A stretch of 64,000 bases of DNA from Pedobacter sp. WC2423 (lineage in GTDB: Bacteria; Bacteroidota; Bacteroidia; Sphingobacteriales; Sphingobacteriaceae): contig NZ_CP162005.1 of NCBI RefSeq assembly GCF_040822065.1, positions 2,604,001 to 2,668,000 of the forward strand, given 5' to 3'. This document shows positions 52,555-61,505 of this stretch, in pieces (the stretch's first letter is position 1; every line of letters starts with the position of its first letter). Below the pieces are notes generated by a model, which worked only from the letters and a program-made list of their open reading frames with translations, ran no database searches and had not been told where the DNA came from. Both the position numbers and the translations under genes were made by a program.

Positions 52555-53736
52555 ATGAGTGATAACAGGTATAACCAGCGTGGCGTTTCGGCTTCGAAAG
52601 AAGATGTGCATCAAGCCATCAAAAACATAGATAAGGGCATTTTCCCACAAGCATTTTGTAAAATCATACCTGATATATTAGGTAATGACGATGCTTTCTG
52701 TAATATTATGCACGCTGATGGTGCAGGTACTAAATCCTCTTTAGCTTACGTATACTGGAAAGAAACCGGTGATATTTCTGTATGGAAAGGCATTGCACAA
52801 GATGCGATCATTATGAACCTTGATGATTTAATCTGTGTAGGTGCTACAGATCATATTTTACTCTCCTCAACAATTGGCAGAAATAAAAACCTGATTACAG
52901 GAGAAGTTATCGCTGCTATTATCAATGGAACAGAAGAAATTCTTGCCGAACTCAGAGAAATGGGTATTTCCATTTATTCTACAGGTGGTGAAACTGCCGA
53001 CGTAGGGGATCTGGTACGTACCATTATTGTAGATTCCACTGTGACCTGCCGCATCAGGCGCGATGAAGTGATCAGTAATCACCATATCCAGAATGGAGAT
53101 GTTATTGTTGGCCTGTCCTCTTCAGGTCAGTCAACCTATGAAACCGAATATAACGGTGGTATGGGCTCTAATGGTTTAACCTCTGCGCGTCACGATGTAT
53201 TTGATAAATCAGTAGCAGACAGTTATCCTGAAAGCTTTGATCCTGCAGTACCTTACGACCTGGTTTTCTCAGGTGGTAAAAAGCTAACCGATAAAATCCG
53301 TATTGATGAAAACACAGAGCTCACTATTGGAAAACTAGTACTCTCTCCTACCCGTACCTACGCACCGGTTATCAAAAAAGTATTAGAAAAACACAGAAAC
53401 CAGATCCACGGATTAGTACATTGCAGCGGTGGTGCACAAACTAAAGTCCTTCATTTTATCAATGATAATATCCATGTAATTAAAGATAACCTGTTCCCTG
53501 TTCCTCCACTTTTTGAATTGATTCAGGAACAATCAGGAACAGCCTGGAAAGAAATGTACAAAGTATTTAATATGGGTCACCGTATGGAAATATATGTACC
53601 ACAGGAAATTGCCGATGATATTATAGCTATCTCTAAAAGCTTTAACATCGATGCACAAATTATTGGTCGTGTAGAAGAATCTGCGCATAAACAAGTAACG
53701 ATTAAAAGTGAAAAAGGGCAATTCAATTACGAATAA
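52555..53736 (+). CDS. purM: phosphoribosylformylglycinamidine cyclo-ligase (AIR synthase)
   Basis: A 393-aa PurM-fold enzyme of the Bacteroidetes AIR synthase form. MHADGAGTKSSLAYVYWKETGD, AQDAIIMNLDDLICVGAT, ISIYSTGGETADVGDLVRT, and the C-terminal LVHCSGGAQTKVLHF (AIRS_C) are characteristic. It closes the imidazole ring in purine synthesis. The alternative, a ThiL/HypE-like member, is less likely. Confidence 0.9.
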   Translation: MSDNRYNQRGVSASKEDVHQAIKNIDKGIFPQAFCKIIPDILGNDDAFCNIMHADGAGTKSSLAYVYWKETGDISVWKGIAQDAIIMNLDDLICVGATDHILLSSTIGRNKNLITGEVIAAIINGTEEILAELREMGISIYSTGGETADVGDLVRTIIVDSTVTCRIRRDEVISNHHIQNGDVIVGLSSSGQSTYETEYNGGMGSNGLTSARHDVFDKSVADSYPESFDPAVPYDLVFSGGKKLTDKIRIDENTELTIGKLVLSPTRTYAPVIKKVLEKHRNQIHGLVHCSGGAQTKVLHFINDNIHVIKDNLFPVPPLFELIQEQSGTAWKEMYKVFNMGHRMEIYVPQEIADDIIAISKSFNIDAQIIGRVEESAHKQVTIKSEKGQFNYE

Positions 53737-53758
53737 TCTTTATACACTCTGGATAAAG

Positions 53759-53788
53759 AAGAGTTTGTTTTAAACAAGCTCTTTTTTT
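53759..53788 (+). terminator. terminator of purM
   Basis: Stem AGAGTTTGTTT (53760-53770) with AAACAAGCTCT (53772-53782, one wobble), then a T-run; the loop is tight so the innermost pairs probably open. Confidence 0.8.
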
Positions 53789-53797
53789 ATGTCCTTT

Positions 53798-54517
53798 TTA
53801 AAGCAACATAAAATCCCATATATATATGGAGAACATCAGATTTGCTGTATTCTTTAAAGAAGAGGGAGAGAAATTGAATTTTTTCTTAAAAGCAGCAGAA
53901 AAGTGATTGCCACAACTATACCCTACTATAGCTGCAATCTGTTTCAGACTATACCCGGGTTTATTAACCAATAATGCTTTCGCTTTTTGCATTTTAAGCT
54001 CAGAAGCATAACTATTAATGGTTTGTCCCATGATCTCTTTAAAACCAGCCTGAAGTTTGGTACGGTTCATCCCTGCCCTTTCAGCCAGCCCCGCAATAGA
54101 AATATTTTTTGAAAGGTTCTGGCTGATTACTTTGGAAACCATTTCAAAACTGGCAATATCCTTTTTACTCCACTTGTATACAGGGGCAGCCTCCTCCTGC
54201 GCTTCAATAACCATTACAATAATCTCGCAGATTTTAAGCTTTGTATAAAAATTAGCATACTTACCCGAACTGCGGCTGGTCAGCTCATTCAAAACTTTCT
54301 GAATGTCATATCCAATTTTATACAACTGATGACCAGAAAGTTCCACAGGTAAAACAGCAGTAAAATTCGTATCAAAAGTAGTATCCGGAAGAAACAATAA
54401 AGTTCCTGAATCTATTGATTTTACTGTTGCTTTATGCACAGAAACATGTGCTCGTTTACTGATACTGATTGACCCGATCAATAGCTCATCCCCTTGTTTA
54501 ATATATATTTCTACCAT
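53798..54517 (-). CDS. AraC-family transcriptional regulator
   Basis: A 239-aa regulator. The C-terminal 95 residues carry the two AraC helix-turn-helix motifs (NISIAGLAERAGMNRTKLQAGFKEIMGQTINSYASELKMQKAKALL and YSLKQIAAIVGYSCGNHFSAAFKKKFNFSPSSL). The N-terminal part is short and beta-rich and resembles PchR/iron-uptake AraC regulators. Its gene is divergent from the TonB receptor gene with about 105 nt between, so it is the likely regulator of the following iron operon. The inducer, probably a siderophore, is inference. Confidence 0.87.
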   Translation of the reverse strand: MVEIYIKQGDELLIGSISISKRAHVSVHKATVKSIDSGTLLFLPDTTFDTNFTAVLPVELSGHQLYKIGYDIQKVLNELTSRSSGKYANFYTKLKICEIIVMVIEAQEEAAPVYKWSKKDIASFEMVSKVISQNLSKNISIAGLAERAGMNRTKLQAGFKEIMGQTINSYASELKMQKAKALLVNKPGYSLKQIAAIVGYSCGNHFSAAFKKKFNFSPSSLKNTANLMFSIYIWDFMLL

Positions 54518-54569
54518 TCCTACTGCTGATTCCGTACACTTTGCTGCAAAACTCGTAGTTCGAATACGT

Positions 54570-54577
54570 TACTTTTG
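54570..54577 (+). promoter_or_regulatory. -7 element (TACTTTTG) of the TonB receptor operon
   Basis: TACTTTTG fits TAnnTTTG. No -33 element is at the ideal spacing, so activation by the adjacent AraC protein is plausible. A short inverted repeat TTGTT-AAT-AACAA (54582-54594) lies at the expected start site. Confidence 0.5.
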
Positions 54578-54622
54578 CCTATTGTTAATAACAAGTCTAA
54601 ATAAACACAAAAGAAATAACAC

Positions 54623-57019
54623 ATGCAAATTTTTACCAGACAACCTTTTGTCTTTTTTATTTTGCTCTTACTTACTTTCAACTGTTTTACTGTAATCGCA
54701 CAACAAAAAAGCAGCTTTGAAGGAATAGTAACAGACATTAAAGGCCAGCCACTTGAAGGTGCCGGAATTACAGCAACCGAGGTTAACAAATCATCAATAA
54801 CCAATTCAATCGGAGAATTCAGCTTCAGAGATCTTCCGGCAGGCACCTACAAAATACGGATCAGACACATTGGTTATACAGAACAGACTATTAAAATCAG
54901 TCTTCCATTAACTAACCATAAAAAATTACAGTTTACTTTACAAGCAGACGAGAATAACCTTTCAGAAGTTGCTGTAATTGGCCGTACAGCAAATCAGGAA
55001 GCAAACAGACAAGCATTTAATGTAACCTCTATAGATGCTAAAAAATTACACAACTCTACCCTTGATATTTCTCATGCTTTGGATAGGGTTTCAGGCGTAA
55101 GAGTACGTGAAGCCGGCGGTGTTGGTTCCAGGATGGAATTTTCTCTAAATGGTTTCTCCGGCAGACAGGTGAAGTTTTTTCTGGATGGTGTACCGATGGA
55201 TAATTTCGGTTCTTCCTTCCAGATTAACAATATCCCGATTAATCTTGCACAGCGCGTAGAAGTATATAAAGGTGTAGTACCAGTTTGGCTGGGCTCGGAC
55301 GCATTAGGCGGAGCAATTAATATTGTTACTGCCAATGATATGAAAAGTTATGCAGATGTATCTTATTCTTATGGCTCTTTTAACACCCACAAAACCTCTA
55401 TAAATACAGGATATACTACTGCTTCAGGCTTTAAATTCCAGCTTAATGCTTTTCAGAACTATTCTGACAATAATTACACAGTAACAACCGATGTTGCTGC
55501 TTTTTCAGGAAAGTATTTCAGGAATCAGAAAGTAAAAAGATTCCATGATACTTATCACAATGAAACCATTATTGCCAGTGCAGGTGTAGTTAATAAATCT
55601 TATGCCGATCAATTAATGTTTGGAGTTACACTAGGCCAGAATTATGCAGAGATTCAAACCGGAGCACGTATGGTCAGCGTTTTTGGTGACTGGCACAGAA
55701 AAGGCAATATCGTAATGCCTAATGTTTTGTATACCAAGAAAAACCTGTTTGTTGATGGACTTGACCTGAGAATCAATGGAAATTTCAATCTTGGACAAGA
55801 ACAAAATATTGATACCGTATACCGCCGCTATAACTGGTTCCAGGAATACAAGCAATATGAAGGCCCTGGAAGTGAGCGTGAACGTTCCTTATACAAATTC
55901 AGAAATAACAATGGTATGGGGGCTGTAAACCTTACTTATACGCTTAGCGATCAGCACTCATTTGCACTAAACAATGTCTTTAATTCATTCAATAGAAAAG
56001 GTTCTGACGAGCTTTTTCCGGAAAGTGATAAATACGAGCAACCGCGTAAAAACACAAAAAATGTCTTAGGTTTTGGTTATAAATACAGTGCATCAGAAAG
56101 ATGGAACACCTCAGTTTTTACCAAATATTTCTCTCAGCAAAACAAATATTCTGTGAGTTATAACCCAAGCGGTAACTGGGGCGATGTAGCCTATCAGGAT
56201 CAAAAGAACAGCTTCAATAAGCTGGGCTATGGTATTGCATCAACTTATTTTCTTAAACCAACTCTTCAACTTAAAGCTTCTTATGAGAAAAGTTACAGGC
56301 TGCCGGAAAATGATGAACTTTTTGGCGATTTGCTGAATTTAGATGGAAATATCGGACTGAAACCAGAGTACAGTCATAATTATAACCTCGGATTAGGTTA
56401 TCAGGCACAGCTCAATCAGCTACATAAATTTAGTTTTGACGGAAGCGTATTATACAGAAATGCCAAAGACTTTATTCGTCCTATGTTAAATCAAAATCAG
56501 ACCAAGCAAGTGATGAGTAATGTAGCAGATGTAACTAATCTTGGCGTAGAGGGAGAAATCAGGTACTCTTTCAAAAACCTGTTTACTACCGGTATTAACA
56601 TGACTTATCAAAATTTGCGTAACAATACTAAATATGAACAGGGACAAACTATGGAAAGTCCTTTATATAAAGACAGAATTCCAAATATGCCTTACTTATT
56701 TGGTAATGCTGATGCTTCGCTCTTCTTTAATCATGTAGGTAAAAAAGATAATACCCTGACCTTGGGTTATAATGTTTTATACGTTCACGCTTATTATTTA
56801 TCATGGCCAAGCCAGGGTACTTCTGAGACAAAATACGATATTCCAAGACAGTGGATGCAAGATGTAAACGTTGTATACACCCTTGGAAATGGTAAATACA
56901 ATATTGCCTTAGAATGTAAAAACCTGACTAATAACAGAGTGTACGATAACTTCTCCCTTCAAAAGCCAGGAAGAGCATTTTATGCCAAAGTGAGATATTT
57001 TATCAGTAACAACAGATAA
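54623..57019 (+). CDS. TonB-dependent outer-membrane receptor
   Basis: A 798-aa receptor: signal peptide ending in FTVIAQ (residue 28), a CarboxypepD_reg-like domain (about 32-115, FEGIVTDIKGQPLEGAGITATEVNK), a plug (about 120-240, with ALDRVSGVRVREAGGVGSRMEFSLNGFSGRQVKFFLDGVPMD and VYKGVVPVWLGSDALGGAINIVT), and a long barrel ending in Tyr-Phe near the C-terminus. It fits ferric-siderophore type receptors rather than the larger SusC class. First gene of an operon with a DUF4374 lipoprotein, PepSY protein and DUF4198 protein. Confidence 0.93.
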   Translation: MQIFTRQPFVFFILLLLTFNCFTVIAQQKSSFEGIVTDIKGQPLEGAGITATEVNKSSITNSIGEFSFRDLPAGTYKIRIRHIGYTEQTIKISLPLTNHKKLQFTLQADENNLSEVAVIGRTANQEANRQAFNVTSIDAKKLHNSTLDISHALDRVSGVRVREAGGVGSRMEFSLNGFSGRQVKFFLDGVPMDNFGSSFQINNIPINLAQRVEVYKGVVPVWLGSDALGGAINIVTANDMKSYADVSYSYGSFNTHKTSINTGYTTASGFKFQLNAFQNYSDNNYTVTTDVAAFSGKYFRNQKVKRFHDTYHNETIIASAGVVNKSYADQLMFGVTLGQNYAEIQTGARMVSVFGDWHRKGNIVMPNVLYTKKNLFVDGLDLRINGNFNLGQEQNIDTVYRRYNWFQEYKQYEGPGSERERSLYKFRNNNGMGAVNLTYTLSDQHSFALNNVFNSFNRKGSDELFPESDKYEQPRKNTKNVLGFGYKYSASERWNTSVFTKYFSQQNKYSVSYNPSGNWGDVAYQDQKNSFNKLGYGIASTYFLKPTLQLKASYEKSYRLPENDELFGDLLNLDGNIGLKPEYSHNYNLGLGYQAQLNQLHKFSFDGSVLYRNAKDFIRPMLNQNQTKQVMSNVADVTNLGVEGEIRYSFKNLFTTGINMTYQNLRNNTKYEQGQTMESPLYKDRIPNMPYLFGNADASLFFNHVGKKDNTLTLGYNVLYVHAYYLSWPSQGTSETKYDIPRQWMQDVNVVYTLGNGKYNIALECKNLTNNRVYDNFSLQKPGRAFYAKVRYFISNNR

Positions 57020-57039
57020 TCCTAATAAAAAAATTGAAA

Positions 57040-58278
57040 ATGAAACACAAGAATATACTTCAACTCATAGCATTGGGTATGGTGAGTCTTTTAACAGCCT
57101 GCGATCCGCCACTCGATTTTTCAGAAGTAAAAGATACCGATACAGAATTAACAGGTGCCACAAAATATGTCATCGCTGCAACGCCAATCGGCACTACAGG
57201 CATTGCTGATTATCTGTTGACAGCAAATAACCTTGAAGAAGGTATGATTACTACCAAAGGTAATGGAATTGAACAAGATGGATCTTACAGATATTACATC
57301 TCGCATAAAAACAGATTTTTCAGCTTATTGTATGGACAGGGAAATCCTGGTGCAGTAACCAGTTACCGTTTGGATGGCAATGGCAAATTAACTAAACTCA
57401 CTAACTTTCAAAGTGAGACCGTACACGTTTCCGCAGCTGTGAAAGACGATGTGTTTTTGGTTAAAGTACCCAGATCAGGAAATGAATTTGCCAGTATGTT
57501 CCGTGTTGATGCCCGCCAGTACCAGATTGTTGGCGAACAACAAGTGAATATAGTTAAACTTGCCGGAAACGGGGAGCGTGCACATTTTAACGGAGCAACA
57601 CAAGTGGGTGATAAAGTATTTTTACCTTATATGAGTATCAAAGGAGCTGCACCCGATGTATTTGGAACCGCCTATCCCGATAGTACCTGGGTAGCAGTAT
57701 TTTCTTATCCTGAACTTAAACTCGAAAAAATCATCAGGGACAACCGTACCAGTTTTATAGGCGCTTATTTCAATAATGGCCTGGTTGAAATCGAAAATGG
57801 AGATGCTTATGCATTTTCAGGAGCCTCAGCGACCAGAAATAGTCAGCCAGTATCTAAGAACCCATCAGCTGTTGTACGTATCAATAAAGGAACAACAGAA
57901 TTTGACAAGACTTATTTTTTCAATGTGCAGGAACAATCCGGAGGTCATCACATTTCTTCTCAGACTTATATTGGCAAAGGTATATTCATCTTACAACTCT
58001 ATACCAATCCGAATACGACAACCGGGCCTGTTGGAAAATTTGCTATAGCAGATGTAGTTAACAAAACTTTTAAGTGGGTAACAGGTATTCCTGCTGATAT
58101 CACTAAAACAACGACTACAAATTACTCTCCTAAAGATGGAGTAAAAGGATACATAGGAATTACTACCGCCAGCGAAGGAAGTTATGTCTACATTTTTGAT
58201 GCGAATCTTGCTGTTGCCAGACGGGGATTAAAAGTAGAAGGCGGAACGATTACAGCTATAAGCGCATTAAGCTATTAA
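57040..58278 (+). CDS. DUF4374 lipoprotein, probable siderophore-binding surface protein
   Basis: A 412-aa lipoprotein from ATG 57040 (MKHKNILQLIALGMVSLLTAC, lipobox LTAC); the frame opens at a TTG two codons upstream. The body fits the DUF4374 propeller type (repeated YFNNGLVEIENGDAYAFSG, VPRSGNEF, GGHHISSQTYIGKG). In Bacteroides the DUF4374 protein XusB binds ferric enterobactin at the cell surface. That role here is inferred from family and from the neighbouring TonB receptor 20 nt upstream. Confidence 0.88.
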   Translation: MKHKNILQLIALGMVSLLTACDPPLDFSEVKDTDTELTGATKYVIAATPIGTTGIADYLLTANNLEEGMITTKGNGIEQDGSYRYYISHKNRFFSLLYGQGNPGAVTSYRLDGNGKLTKLTNFQSETVHVSAAVKDDVFLVKVPRSGNEFASMFRVDARQYQIVGEQQVNIVKLAGNGERAHFNGATQVGDKVFLPYMSIKGAAPDVFGTAYPDSTWVAVFSYPELKLEKIIRDNRTSFIGAYFNNGLVEIENGDAYAFSGASATRNSQPVSKNPSAVVRINKGTTEFDKTYFFNVQEQSGGHHISSQTYIGKGIFILQLYTNPNTTTGPVGKFAIADVVNKTFKWVTGIPADITKTTTTNYSPKDGVKGYIGITTASEGSYVYIFDANLAVARRGLKVEGGTITAISALSY

Positions 58279-58316
58279 AATTGGGACTTAATAATTACAA
58301 CAAAATAAATCAGGCT

Positions 58317-59603
58317 ATGGTTAGCGGAACTAAGCAAAACCCTCAAAAAAAGAAAAAAACGGATTCACTCTTTACAAGGATCAATAAATGGCTGCACCTT
58401 TGGTTGGGTCTTGTTTCCGGAGTTATCGTTTTAATTGTTTGTATTACGGCCTGTATCTGGGTATTCAATGAAGAGATCACCGCGCTGCTTGAGCCAGAAA
58501 CTAAGGTAGAAAAACAAGATAAGGCCGTGTTGACCCCCACTCAGCTGACAACCATTGCTAAAGGCTTGTACCCGAAGCTGACTGCTTCTTACGCAACCTA
58601 TCAGCAAGGGCGCGTCATCACACTCGTGCTGAAAGATCCAAAATCTAAAGAACGCAGAAGTGGCGGAGTGACCTTAAAGATCAACCCCTATACAGGAAAA
58701 GTAGTTAGTGTGGTAGAACGTAAAAAAGGAGAAGCTGACTTTTTCAGGTTTATATTAAATGGACACCGCTTTCTATGGATGCCTTATAAAATCGGAAGAC
58801 CTATTGTAAACTATGGTACATTGGTATTTGTAGTACTGCTGATTACCGGGCTGATTTGGTGGTATCCTAAAAAATGGAACAAATCTACGCGCGATAAAAG
58901 CTTTAAAATTAAATGGGGGGCCTCTTTTAAAAGAGTGAACCTTGACCTTCATAATGTACTGGGATTTTATGCTCTGATCTTCCTGCTGGTTATCGCACTG
59001 ACAGGTATGGTTTATGGTATTCAATGGTACAGCGAAGGTTTATACTGGGTTACTACAGGAGAAAAACTAACTGAATTCAAAAGATTGGAATCTGATTCCT
59101 TACAGGCAAACAAATTTTACACCCCTGAAAAGGCGATGGATTTAGCATGGCAGAAAGTTGCGGCCAAACATCCGGAATCAATTGGATTCTATTATAGTTT
59201 TCCAGATATTTCTGAGGTAAAATCTGCTATAAATATTATAGTATACCCCAGTGCAGGTCAGTTTTATAACAACGTAGGCTATACCTTTGACCAGCACACC
59301 TTAAAAGAGCTGAAATCTGATGATATCTATTCCTCTTCTTATGCAGATGCCGGAGTGGGCGGTAAAATCCGTAAAATGAATTACGATATTCATGTTGGTA
59401 GTATTCTTGGCTTTCCTGGTAAAGTACTGGCGTTTCTGGCTTCCTTAATTGGTGCCTCCCTCCCAATCACTGGCTTTCTGATCTGGTATGGCCGCAAATT
59501 CAAGAAAAAGGGGACTAAAAGCACTAAATCTGCGCAATCAGCATCAGTTAAAGAAATTAAACCACTTAAAATATCAAAGCCTGAATTACAGGAAACAATT
59601 TAA
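58317..59603 (+). CDS. PepSY-associated TM helix protein (XusC-like)
   Basis: A 428-aa inner-membrane protein of the PiuB/PepSY family. ATG 58317 is chosen; the frame extends to a TTG at 58281. Lys-rich start, helix at about 28-50 (LHLWLGLVSGVIVLIVCITACIWVF), PepSY-like periplasmic segments between, more helices (NYGTLVFVVLLITGLIWWYP and VLGFYALIFLLVIALTGMVYGIQW), and a last one at about 385-405 (VLAFLASLIGASLPITGFLIWYGRKFKKKGTK). Possible ferric-siderophore reductase or transport helper; inference. Confidence 0.9.
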   Translation: MVSGTKQNPQKKKKTDSLFTRINKWLHLWLGLVSGVIVLIVCITACIWVFNEEITALLEPETKVEKQDKAVLTPTQLTTIAKGLYPKLTASYATYQQGRVITLVLKDPKSKERRSGGVTLKINPYTGKVVSVVERKKGEADFFRFILNGHRFLWMPYKIGRPIVNYGTLVFVVLLITGLIWWYPKKWNKSTRDKSFKIKWGASFKRVNLDLHNVLGFYALIFLLVIALTGMVYGIQWYSEGLYWVTTGEKLTEFKRLESDSLQANKFYTPEKAMDLAWQKVAAKHPESIGFYYSFPDISEVKSAINIIVYPSAGQFYNNVGYTFDQHTLKELKSDDIYSSSYADAGVGGKIRKMNYDIHVGSILGFPGKVLAFLASLIGASLPITGFLIWYGRKFKKKGTKSTKSAQSASVKEIKPLKISKPELQETI

Positions 59604-59625
59604 AACCCTATTAATTATATAAACG

Positions 59626-60336
59626 ATGAAGAAACTAACTTTTTTAACCCTGAGCATTTTATGCTGCTTAATCACCAGCAAAATTTCAGCACATGCACTT
59701 TGGATAGAAACCGGTAATACCGGAAAAATCGGTCAGCCGCAAACTGTAAAAGTCTATTATGGTGAATATGTAGCTAACGAAAGAGAAAATGTATCCAAAT
59801 GGTACTCTGATGTAAAAGACTTCACCTTATGGCTTGTAGGCCCCGATCAGCAAAGAACTCAGCTGAAGCTTACTGCTGACAGTAATTCATTTACAAGCAG
59901 CTTTACACCTGATAAAAATGGCGCATACAATTTAGAAGTCAGCCATGAAGCAAGAGAACTTGGTGGTACCACTAAATATCACTTTCTGGCAAGTACCCAT
60001 GTTAATGTTGGAAAAACCAGTACAGTTGCGGCAAACACCAATGTACTGAATTTAAAACCTGATAACAGTGCGCCAGTAAAAGTGAATCAAACTATTAAAT
60101 TAACCGCATCTTTAAACAAAGAAGCCGCAAAAGCTAAAACAGTTACGATTTTCTCTCCTTCCGGATGGTCTAAAGAAACTAAAACTGATGAAAATGGTCA
60201 CGTTCAGTTCACGCCGGTCTGGCCAGGAAGATATGTGATCGAAGTAGCCGAATTCCAAAAAGTAAAAGGCGAGCATCAGGGTAAAGCATATGAAGCGATC
60301 TGGCAAGGTGCGACTTACAGCTTTGAAGTAAAATAA
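59626..60336 (+). CDS. DUF4198 periplasmic protein
   Basis: A 236-aa exported protein: signal peptide ending ISAHA. The opening HALWIETGNTGKIGQPQTVKVYYGEY and the C-terminal WPGRYVIEVAEFQK are typical of DUF4198 proteins that are often found with metal or siderophore uptake genes. Last gene of the operon, 22 nt after the PepSY gene, followed by a very strong hairpin. No enzymatic motif is visible. Confidence 0.87.
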   Translation: MKKLTFLTLSILCCLITSKISAHALWIETGNTGKIGQPQTVKVYYGEYVANERENVSKWYSDVKDFTLWLVGPDQQRTQLKLTADSNSFTSSFTPDKNGAYNLEVSHEARELGGTTKYHFLASTHVNVGKTSTVAANTNVLNLKPDNSAPVKVNQTIKLTASLNKEAAKAKTVTIFSPSGWSKETKTDENGHVQFTPVWPGRYVIEVAEFQKVKGEHQGKAYEAIWQGATYSFEVK

Positions 60337-60359
60337 AGAAAAACATCCTTTTTAAAAGC

Positions 60360-60412
60360 AGGCTGCAGCATCAATCCATATGGCTAAACAATATGGATTG
60401 ATGCTGCAGCCT
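60360..60412. terminator. 22-bp perfect hairpin, bidirectional terminator
   Basis: Arms 60360-60381 and 60391-60412 (starting AGGCTGCAGCATCAATCC) pair perfectly over 22 bp with a 9-nt loop. T-rich and A-rich sides suit both the iron operon and the opposing rpn gene. Confidence 0.9.
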
Positions 60413-60419
60413 TTTATGC

Positions 60420-61346
60420 TTAAAGGCTTTCTATTTCTTCAATGGAGAGTGCAGTAAATCCCGCAATTTTCTCCTTATCAAAATTCTCTTCCTTCATTTT
60501 TCTTGCGATAGCCAGTGCAGTTTCATATTTACCTTTTTCCATTCCCTTTTCCATTCCTTTTTCCATTCCTTTTTTCATTCCTTTTTCCATTCCTTTTTCT
60601 TCTGCTTTTTCTGTTGCTTTTTCTATTCTACATTCAAACAGACCTATATCGTCTTCTTCCTGCTGTGAAAGAGCTATGTAAAAAAGTTGTTCTTCTGGTG
60701 ATAATCTCTTCATTTCAGCGATTTTAAATATTTTTTGAAAAATACGTTTATCCAGATACTTAGGAATCTGATCCAGACTGTGCATGTGTTTAAGCATATA
60801 AACCCATTTATCCAGCTGACTCTCCAGTTCATCTTCTTTCTTCTCAAATTTAGGCAGTTCCAAAAACTTAAATCCCAGTCCATTGTGGAATATTTTACCT
60901 GTATCCGTATTCACCAGCGAAATACTTTGTAAATAATGGTCACTCAGGCAATTTTTCATCTTAAAATCAAGGATTGCAATCAGGAAAACCTCTTTCAGTT
61001 TAACTCTCCAGTTCCCTCTGCCCGTTAACTTCTGCTGCTGGATCAGCCGGCTCAGGTAAAAATTGCAGCGGTCCTCAAAATTATCATGCGCTGCCCGCTG
61101 CATCTCCACGAGAAATTGCTCCCCATTGTCTCCCGTACACAACAAGTCGAAGAAAACCTTTTGATGTTCTTTCTCGTCACCAGCTAGTTCAGTTGGATTA
61201 TATACAATCCCGGTAATGTGCTTTTCTCCCTCAAACAGTGCGTTTAAAAAGTCAATCATGACCTCTTTATTAGGCTCTCCGCCAAAAAGATGTTTAAATC
61301 CAAAATCTGATAATGGATCAATGTACTTATTTGTTATAGCTGACAT
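60420..61346 (-). CDS. Rpn-family recombination-promoting nuclease (PD-(D/E)XK)
   Basis: A 308-aa protein of the Rpn / PD-(D/E)XK 'family transposase' type. YIDPLSDFGFKHLFG is the signature opening; the active site is Asp67 in KVFFDLLC and Glu81-x-Gln83 in QFLVEMQRAAHD. The C-terminal part has five tandem GMEKG-type repeats (residues 252-272). Rpn proteins promote RecA-independent recombination, and short C-terminal isoforms are reported to act as their inhibitors. The IS3 element inserts 118 bp upstream of its start. Confidence 0.9.
   Translation of the reverse strand: MSAITNKYIDPLSDFGFKHLFGGEPNKEVMIDFLNALFEGEKHITGIVYNPTELAGDEKEHQKVFFDLLCTGDNGEQFLVEMQRAAHDNFEDRCNFYLSRLIQQQKLTGRGNWRVKLKEVFLIAILDFKMKNCLSDHYLQSISLVNTDTGKIFHNGLGFKFLELPKFEKKEDELESQLDKWVYMLKHMHSLDQIPKYLDKRIFQKIFKIAEMKRLSPEEQLFYIALSQQEEDDIGLFECRIEKATEKAEEKGMEKGMKKGMEKGMEKGMEKGKYETALAIARKMKEENFDKEKIAGFTALSIEEIESL
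60531..60593 (-). repeat. 12-bp tandem repeats coding for GMEKG units in rpn
   Basis: Five copies of a 12-bp unit (AAAGGAATGGAA-like on the minus strand) encode G-M-E/K-K. Copy number should vary by slippage in-frame. Every unit holds GGAATG, so each repeat offers a possible internal ATG. Confidence 0.85.
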
Positions 61347-61448
61347 AATTCTAAATAATTTAGATCAAGCTACTCATGTTTTACCTTTAAAAGGTAATAA
61401 TTATCTTTATTGTTAATAAATAATTAAATTAAGCAACCATACCCATAA

Positions 61449-61463
61449 AAAAAGGCCTTCTCA
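61449..61463 (-). other. left arm of the split terminator (distal to RND gene)
   Basis: AAAAAGGCCTTCTCA is the exact reverse complement of 62922-62936. Together they made a 15-bp terminator stem before the IS came in. Confidence 0.85.
61461..61463. repeat. target-site duplication TCA, left
   Basis: TCA directly outside the left end of the IS, repeated at 62910-62912; 3 bp is usual for the IS3 family. Confidence 0.7.
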
Positions 61464-61505
61464 TGAAGTGCCCCCAAAAAGTTAGACAAATTTAACTTTA
61501 AAAAA

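Noticed and set aside
60442..60727. Open frames on the + strand antisense to the rpn repeats (PFSIPF-like products)
   Set aside because: They are the reverse reading of the GMEKG repeat and Lys/Glu-rich tail, with no independent support.
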